From Hyphomicrobiales bacterium (GTDB lineage: Bacteria > Pseudomonadota > Alphaproteobacteria > Rhizobiales > Kaistiaceae): 9,583 bases of DNA. Of the stretch, positions 6,190 through 9,583 are shown in pieces. Made by a program: the position numbers and the translations under genes. Location of the stretch: contig JAFKJZ010000458.1 of assembly GCA_017305815.1 (NCBI GenBank), positions 1 through 9,583 of the forward strand, written 5' to 3'. The notes under the pieces are model-generated. The model searched no databases. It was given only the letters and a program-made list of their open reading frames with translations, and was not told the origin of the DNA. The first letter of the stretch is position 1. Each line of letters begins with the position of its first letter.

Positions 6190-6939
6190 ATGAAGATGCG
6201 ATCCGCACTCATCCTGGTCGGCGCAAGCATGTCGCTGGGCCTGTTGGCGTCGGCCCTGCCGGCGTCCGCCGCGACTTCGTCGCCCGCCATGCAGTCCTGC
6301 AGCGACGACTGGTCCAAGATGAAGGCAGCCAACAAGGTTCCGGACGGCCAGACCTGGCCGAAATTCTGGAGCCAGTGCTCCAAGGACTATGCCGCTGCGC
6401 ACCCGGATGCAGCCGCTGCCGCGCCCGCCGCCGATACCAAGGCCGCCAAGACCACGGCCAACACGACGGCCAAGACGACGCCCGCCGCGCCGGCCGCTGC
6501 CGACGCCAAGGCCGGTGGCAAGTCGGGCGCCATGCAGTCCTGCAGCGACGACTGGGCCAAGCTGAAGGCCGCCAACAAGGTTCCGGCCGGCCAGACCTGG
6601 CCGAAGTTCTGGAGCCAGTGCTCCAAGGATTATGCCGCCGCCAATCCGGACGGCGCCGCTGCGCCTGCCGCCAAGGCGGGCTCGGCGAAGGCCGCGACGA
6701 CGGACGAGGATCTCGGCATGGCGCTGCCCGATCCCGACGCCGCCGCCAAGCTCGACACCGGCAAGACCACTGCCGGCAAGCGGCAGATGACCCCGGGCCA
6801 GCAGGCCGCCGTCGTCCGCATCCGCGCCTGCGGCGCGGAGTGGCAGGCGAAGAAGGCGGCGGGCAAGCTGCCGGAGGGCGCCAAGTGGCCGCAATACTGG
6901 AGCGACTGCAACAAGCGGCTGAAGGCCAAGGGGCAGTAG
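6190..6939 (+). CDS. Exported protein with three Cys/Trp modules, function unknown
   Basis: 249 residues. Residues 1-27 are a clear signal peptide ending ALPASA. The mature protein has three copies of a module with the pattern C-x3-W-x14-W-P-x-(F/Y)-W-x2-C: C37-C63, C118-C144 and C214-C240. Between them are low-complexity Ala/Thr/Lys/Pro linkers (about 74-112 and 156-200). The last module ends the protein. Each module has exactly two cysteines 26 apart, which fits one disulfide per module in the periplasm, and a conserved K-x-A-(A/G)-N/G-K turn followed by P-x-G. I recall similar single modules in hypothetical proteins of Hyphomicrobiales, but know no function. The ATG is set by a strong Shine-Dalgarno (AAGGGAGA) and the signal peptide. 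Neighbours give no direct clue. A peptidoglycan- or envelope-associated role is only a guess. Confidence 0.85.
   Translation: MKMRSALILVGASMSLGLLASALPASAATSSPAMQSCSDDWSKMKAANKVPDGQTWPKFWSQCSKDYAAAHPDAAAAAPAADTKAAKTTANTTAKTTPAAPAAADAKAGGKSGAMQSCSDDWAKLKAANKVPAGQTWPKFWSQCSKDYAAANPDGAAAPAAKAGSAKAATTDEDLGMALPDPDAAAKLDTGKTTAGKRQMTPGQQAAVVRIRACGAEWQAKKAAGKLPEGAKWPQYWSDCNKRLKAKGQ
6286..6393 (+). repeat. Cys/Trp module, DNA copy 1
   Basis: These 108 bases (36 codons) match 6529-6636 at 102 positions, with no gaps. They encode the core of the first module of the exported repeat protein. The offset to the second copy is 243 bp. Confidence 0.9.
6529..6636 (+). repeat. Cys/Trp module, DNA copy 2
   Basis: Second copy of the 108-base unit. 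Six differences from copy 1: three change the residue (S to A, M to L, D to A) and three are silent. The third module at the C-terminus is much more diverged, so copies 1 and 2 are a recent internal duplication. Confidence 0.9.
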
Positions 6940-7026
6940 CCCCTGCAATGTTGGTGTAGTCATAGGCATGTAGCCTCGTTCCGGTCGGGGGCAGAGAACG
7001 ACGTCCCGTTTGGAAGGAGAACCATC

Positions 7027-7419
7027 ATGGGAATCTTTGACGGTCTTGTCGGCAATGTCCTCGCGGCGCTTCAGGGCCAGCAAGGCGAGGGCGTCCAGCC
7101 GGACGCCCTTGGCCAGGCTCTGAACGGCGCGCTCGCCAATACCCAGTTCGGCAGTCTCGACGGCGTGCTCAGCCAGTTGCAGAGTTCCGGCCTCGGGGCG
7201 CAGGTCGCCTCCTGGCTCGGCCAGGGCAACAACCTGCCGATCAGTGCCGACCAGTTGCGCGAGGCGCTGGGCAACGAGGAACTGCAGAAACTCGGCACCC
7301 AGCTCGGCATTCCGATGGACCAGGTCAGCGATATCCTCGCCAAGGTCCTGCCTCCCACCGTCGACCAGCTGAGCCCGAACGGCACGCTGGCGCCGCCGGC
7401 GGGACCGACGCCCGGCTGA
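7027..7419 (+). CDS. YidB-family (DUF937) protein
   Basis: 130 residues, no signal peptide or membrane segment. It starts MGIFDGLVGNVL, the typical YidB beginning, followed by a Gln/Gly-rich segment with LGQALNGAL. Residues 44-108 carry the family core: LSQLQSSGLGAQVASWLGQG (48-67), NLPISADQLREALGNEELQKL, and a final LPPTVDQLSPNGTL close to the usual PxxVDxLTPDGxLP ending. A Pro/Gly tail follows. YidB-like proteins are widespread and uncharacterised; the fold is helical, and no enzymatic residues stand out. A strong ribosome binding site, GGAAGGAG (7013-7020), precedes the ATG. The gene begins 87 nt after the exported repeat protein and may be co-transcribed, but has its own terminator-like hairpin downstream. 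Function not assigned. Confidence 0.88.
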   Translation: MGIFDGLVGNVLAALQGQQGEGVQPDALGQALNGALANTQFGSLDGVLSQLQSSGLGAQVASWLGQGNNLPISADQLREALGNEELQKLGTQLGIPMDQVSDILAKVLPPTVDQLSPNGTLAPPAGPTPG

Positions 7420-7453
7420 GTTCGGGCGCTTCTTATTCGGGTGCGGTGCAAGA

Positions 7454-7580
7454 CCCTCGCCCCAACCTCTCCCGCGTGCGGGAGAGGGCTTTCTTTCGTG
7501 TGGTTCGGCAATCGCGCCACCTCCGTGGCGGAGCGCCGGCCGGAACCCTCGCCCGCCTGCGGGAGCCTGCAGGGTGAGGG
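7454..7580. repeat. Composite palindromic intergenic repeat, with hairpin after the YidB-family gene
   Basis: The first half holds CCTCTCCCGC-GT-GCGGGAGAGG (7466-7487), a 10-bp perfect hairpin followed by GCTTTCTTTC, which could terminate the YidB-family transcript. The second half holds CCCTCGCCC (7546-7554) pairing with GGGTGAGGG (7572-7580), with an inner CCTGC/GCAGG stem (7556-7560, 7569-7573). CCCTCGCCC also occurs at 7454-7462. These blocks match those of the element at 8829-8949 and resemble mosaic palindromic repeats common between genes in Hyphomicrobiales. Confidence 0.65.
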
Positions 7581-7747
7581 GGCTGGTCGTGCGTATCGTG
7601 CGTGATTCGAGACGGCCCTCGCGCTTTCATGCTTCGATCGAAGCGCCGGCTGTCCCCATGGCACCCGAGATCGCAGTGCGGAGAGATGCGCGAAGCGTCC
7701 CGACCTGCTAGGACGGGGCGAAACCGTCCCTTACGCACGAGCCCGCC
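7581..7747. other. Non-coding remainder of the YidB-prmB gap
   Basis: The full gap between the YidB-family gene and prmB is 328 nt (7420-7747). After the repeat element no credible gene is seen. It holds a 14-bp perfect palindrome, GCTTCGATCGAAGC (7631-7644), possibly an operator. It also holds CGTCC (7696-7700), GGACGG (7711-7716) and CCGTCC (7724-7729), where the middle block can pair with either flank. No clear -35/-10 pair and no strong ribosome binding site were found before the prmB GTG. Confidence 0.4.
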
Positions 7748-8734
7748 GTGACCGAAACAAGCCGCCCCGCCGATCAGTTCCTGACGATCCGCGATTTCCT
7801 CCGCTACGCGATCAGCCGCTTCAACCAGGCCGGCCTTGCCTTCGGTCATGGCGCCTCGACCGCGTTCGACGATGCCGCCTATCTGGTGCTGGAAGGCCTG
7901 AAGCTGCCGATCGACACGCTGGAGCCGTTCCTCGATGCGCGCCTTCTGCCGGAGGAGCGCCAGCGTCTCGCCGACCTGATCGAGGCGCGGGTGACGACCC
8001 GCAAGCCGACGCCCTATCTGCTCAACCGCGCCTATATCCAGGGCGTGCCCTTCTATGTCGACGAGCGCGTGATCGTGCCGCGCTCCTTCATCGGCGAACT
8101 CCTGCATTCCGAATTCTTCGGCGGCGACGAGTTCACGCTGATCGAGGACATGTCGTCGGTCGAGACCGTGCTCGATCTCTGCACCGGCTCGGCCTCGCTC
8201 GCGATCCTCGCCGCCGGCGTGTTCGAGAATGCCGAGATCGACGCCGTCGACCTGTCGCCGGATGCGCTCGAGGTCGCGAAGATCAACGTCGCCGAGCACA
8301 ATCTCGGCAATCGCATCGAGCTCTATGAAGGCGACCTGTTCGCCCCGCTCGGCGACAAGCGCTACGACCTGATCCTGACCAACCCGCCCTATGTCGACGA
8401 GATCGCCATGGAAGAGTTGCCGGAGGAATACCGGCACGAGCCGGAGATGGCGCTCGCGTCCGGTCTCGATGGCCTCGATATCGTCCGGCGAATTCTCGAG
8501 GCGGTGCCGGCGCATCTCAATCCCGGCGGTGGCCTGCTCTGCGAGATCGGCGCCGGTCGCGAGATCCTCGAAGCCGAATACCCGCATCTCGATTTCTTCT
8601 GGCTCGATACCGAGGAGAGCGAGGGCGAGGTGTTCTGGCTGTCGGCCGAGAGCCTCGGCGTCGCCGACGCGGAGCCCGGTGACCAGGACCTGGCCGATCT
8701 CGCCAATCTCGGCGACGAGCCGGAAGAAGACTGA
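7748..8734 (+). CDS. prmB: Ribosomal protein uL3 N5-glutamine methyltransferase (PrmB)
   Basis: S-adenosylmethionine-dependent enzyme that methylates a glutamine of ribosomal protein uL3 (L3), aiding 50S assembly. 328 residues, against about 310 in E. coli. The N-terminal recognition domain shows TIRDFLRYAISRF (13-25) and FGHG (32-35), then PYLLNRAYIQGVPFYVDERVIVPRS-type sequence. The methyltransferase domain has VLDLCTGSASLAI (141-153), DAVDLSP, and catalytic NPPY (212-215), followed by EYRHEPEMALASGLDGLD (227-244); NPPYVD plus YRHEPE separates PrmB from PrmC. The loop reads GSAS where E. coli has GSGC. An acidic tail of about 25 residues (from about 303) extends past the catalytic domain. 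The GTG at 7748 is the only upstream start consistent with the conserved N-terminus. It lacks a clear Shine-Dalgarno. It ends in a strong terminator, so it is probably the last gene of its transcript. Confidence 0.95.
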   Translation: MTETSRPADQFLTIRDFLRYAISRFNQAGLAFGHGASTAFDDAAYLVLEGLKLPIDTLEPFLDARLLPEERQRLADLIEARVTTRKPTPYLLNRAYIQGVPFYVDERVIVPRSFIGELLHSEFFGGDEFTLIEDMSSVETVLDLCTGSASLAILAAGVFENAEIDAVDLSPDALEVAKINVAEHNLGNRIELYEGDLFAPLGDKRYDLILTNPPYVDEIAMEELPEEYRHEPEMALASGLDGLDIVRRILEAVPAHLNPGGGLLCEIGAGREILEAEYPHLDFFWLDTEESEGEVFWLSAESLGVADAEPGDQDLADLANLGDEPEED

Positions 8735-8761
8735 TCCGGCAGCCCTCGGGCGTTTGAAATG

Positions 8762-8802
8762 AAGAAGCCCCCGGCCGCGCCGCGGCAGGGGGCTTCTTTT
8801 TT
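8762..8802 (+). terminator. Intrinsic terminator of prmB
   Basis: AAGAAGCCCCC (8762-8772) pairs perfectly with GGGGGCTTCTT (8788-8798), 11 bp, with an inner GCCGC/GCGGC stem in the loop. T8797-T8802 is a six-T run. It starts 27 nt after the prmB stop. The A-rich left arm may also give some termination of the convergent transporter transcript. Confidence 0.93.
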
Positions 8803-8828
8803 GGCGGGATCGATCAACCGCGCCGTTT

Positions 8829-8949
8829 CATCTCTCCCAGGGGGAGATGTCGGAGCGAAGCTCCGGGTGAGGGGCTGCGATCGCGCGGGGAGGGCTCAAC
8901 CCCTCACCCGCCGGCCTGCGGCCGTCGACCTCTCCCCTTGGGAGAGGTG
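8829..8949. repeat. Palindromic intergenic element between convergent genes
   Basis: A 121-bp imperfect palindrome. Outer arms CATCTCTCCC (8829-8838) and GGGAGAGGTG (8940-8949) match with one T-G pair. Inside, GGGTGAGGGG (8865-8874) is the exact complement of CCCCTCACCC (8900-8909). Local hairpins are nested at 8829-8849, 8851-8865 (CGGAGC-GAA-GCTCCG), 8912-8924 and 8928-8948 (ACCTCTCCC-CTT-GGGAGAGGT). It lies between prmB and the transporter stop. I recall the block TCGGAGCGAAGCTCCG flanked by CTCTCCC arms as a high-copy intergenic repeat in Hyphomicrobiales. It encodes no protein. Confidence 0.8.
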
Positions 8950-8964
8950 ACCTTCGCACGCCGC

Positions 8965-9583
8965 CTATGCGCCGATCTCCAGCATTCGCGGCTCGCGGGC
9001 CTTTCTCGGCTTGCGCGAGCGCAGCGCCACCAGCGTGACCAGCGCGGCGGTGAAGGTGATCGCCGCGCAGATCAGCATCGTGTCGCGGAACGCCGCGCCA
9101 TAGGCCGCCAGCGCGGTGTCGTGGCCGATCGAGGGCGCGAGCGCCTTTGCCTGGTCGAGGCTGCCGCCCGCCAGCGCGCTGGCGACATGGGGGGCGACGT
9201 CGCCCGGCAGTTCGCCGAGCCCACCAAAGACGAAGGCGGCCATCAGCGCGCCGACGACGGCGACCGCGACGGTTTCGCCCGCCACCCGCATGGTGCCGAA
9301 GATGCCGGTCGCCATGCCGGCGCGCTCGGTCGGCACGACGCTGATGGCGAGGTCGTCCATCAGGCCCCAGGGCAGGGCGGCGCCGACGCCGATCATCGCG
9401 AGCGGCAGGATGAAGGCCGTCGGCGCGCCGCCGACCGGCACGAAGGCGAGCAGCAGCACGCCGGTGCCGGCGACCAGCAGGCCGAGGCCGGCGAGGATGC
9501 CGGACGGGATCCAGCGGGCGAGATTGGCGGCGACGAACGGGATCGTCGCGATCGGCAGGCTGAGCGGCAGCAGCATCACGCCG
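8965..9583 (-). CDS. MFS transporter, DHA2-like, C-terminal part only
   Basis: Inner-membrane secondary transporter, probably a proton-coupled drug exporter of the DHA2 (14-helix) type. The frame is open to the window edge at 9583, and the TAG at 8965-8967 ends it, giving 205 visible residues. Five hydrophobic segments appear, at about 2-21, 26-48, 57-80, 101-121 and 166-186. Between segments 3 and 4, the RAGMATGIFGTMRVAGE stretch (87-103) matches the GMA-S/T-G-x-x-x-T-x-R-x-x-G motif of DHA2 proteins. A long loop (about 122-165) before the last helix and a basic cytosolic tail (RSRKPRKAREPR) are also DHA2-like. The true start lies beyond the window; the internal ATG/GTG codons near 9574-9579 are not the start. 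Substrate unknown. It converges on prmB across a repeat element. Confidence 0.88.
   Translation of the reverse strand, partial: GVMLLPLSLPIATIPFVAANLARWIPSGILAGLGLLVAGTGVLLLAFVPVGGAPTAFILPLAMIGVGAALPWGLMDDLAISVVPTERAGMATGIFGTMRVAGETVAVAVVGALMAAFVFGGLGELPGDVAPHVASALAGGSLDQAKALAPSIGHDTALAAYGAAFRDTMLICAAITFTAALVTLVALRSRKPRKAREPRMLEIGA

Noticed and set aside
6109..7083. A 324-codon minus-strand frame opposite the three-module protein
   Set aside because: Gly/Leu/Arg-rich shadow; the plus strand has a signal peptide, a ribosome binding site and conserved repeats.
7433..8587. A 384-codon minus-strand frame opposite prmB
   Set aside because: prmB motifs on the plus strand are decisive; the antisense frame also crosses the intergenic repeats.
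7454..8949. The repeated palindromes as a CRISPR array
   Set aside because: The blocks are variable, not regularly spaced, separated by a gene, and there are no unique spacers or cas genes.
8759..8950. A 63-codon plus-strand frame after prmB
   Set aside because: It is made entirely of the terminator hairpin and the palindromic repeat, with no ribosome binding site.
1..9583. Defence island, prophage or integrative element
   Set aside because: No integrase, transposase, toxin-antitoxin, nuclease or phage gene is present; base composition is even apart from the short AT-rich divergent promoter at 2695-2790.

Overview
The window is high-GC DNA with strong G/C third-position bias. Gene families and intergenic repeats point to an alphaproteobacterium, most likely Hyphomicrobiales (Rhizobiales); this is inference, with no rRNA or marker tree behind it. 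It holds ten protein genes, two cut by the window edges. No RNA genes, insertion sequences, CRISPR arrays, prophage genes or attachment sites were seen.

Layout: 1-1731 (-) is lepA, the ribosomal back-translocase EF4, missing its last few codons. 1786-2694 (-) is a LysR-type regulator (LTTR). It is divergent from two closely packed GNAT acetyltransferase genes (2803-3318 and 3321-3815, +). The AT-rich divergent region carries a perfect TGATA-N3-TATCA dyad of T-N11-A form directly abutting a TTGACA -35 hexamer, so the LTTR probably controls the acetyltransferases. 3812-4930 (-) is an orphan TRAP-transporter substrate-binding protein of the TakP/DctP type with a Tat-like signal. It converges on the second acetyltransferase, and one CTAG tetranucleotide supplies both stop codons.

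5057-5966 (+) is a probable two-gene unit for exported Met/His-rich proteins: an uncharacterised protein, then a DUF305 protein with four MDHxx repeats. A role in periplasmic metal (copper/silver) binding is inferred. 6190-6939 (+) encodes an exported protein of unknown function with three copies of a Cys/Trp module, two of them nearly identical in DNA. 7027-7419 (+) is a YidB-family protein. 7748-8734 (+) is prmB, the ribosomal protein uL3 glutamine methyltransferase, ending in a textbook intrinsic terminator. 8965-9583 (-) is the C-terminal part of a DHA2-like MFS transporter.

Two intergenic regions (7454-7580 and 8829-8949) contain GC-rich palindromic repeats built from the same CCCTC(A/G)CCC and CCTCTCCC blocks. 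lepA and prmB both act on the translation machinery but are separated by accessory genes and are not in one operon. I did not find a convincing new multi-gene system. The features most worth following are the three-module Cys/Trp protein, the Met/His-rich pair and the LTTR-controlled acetyltransferase pair.
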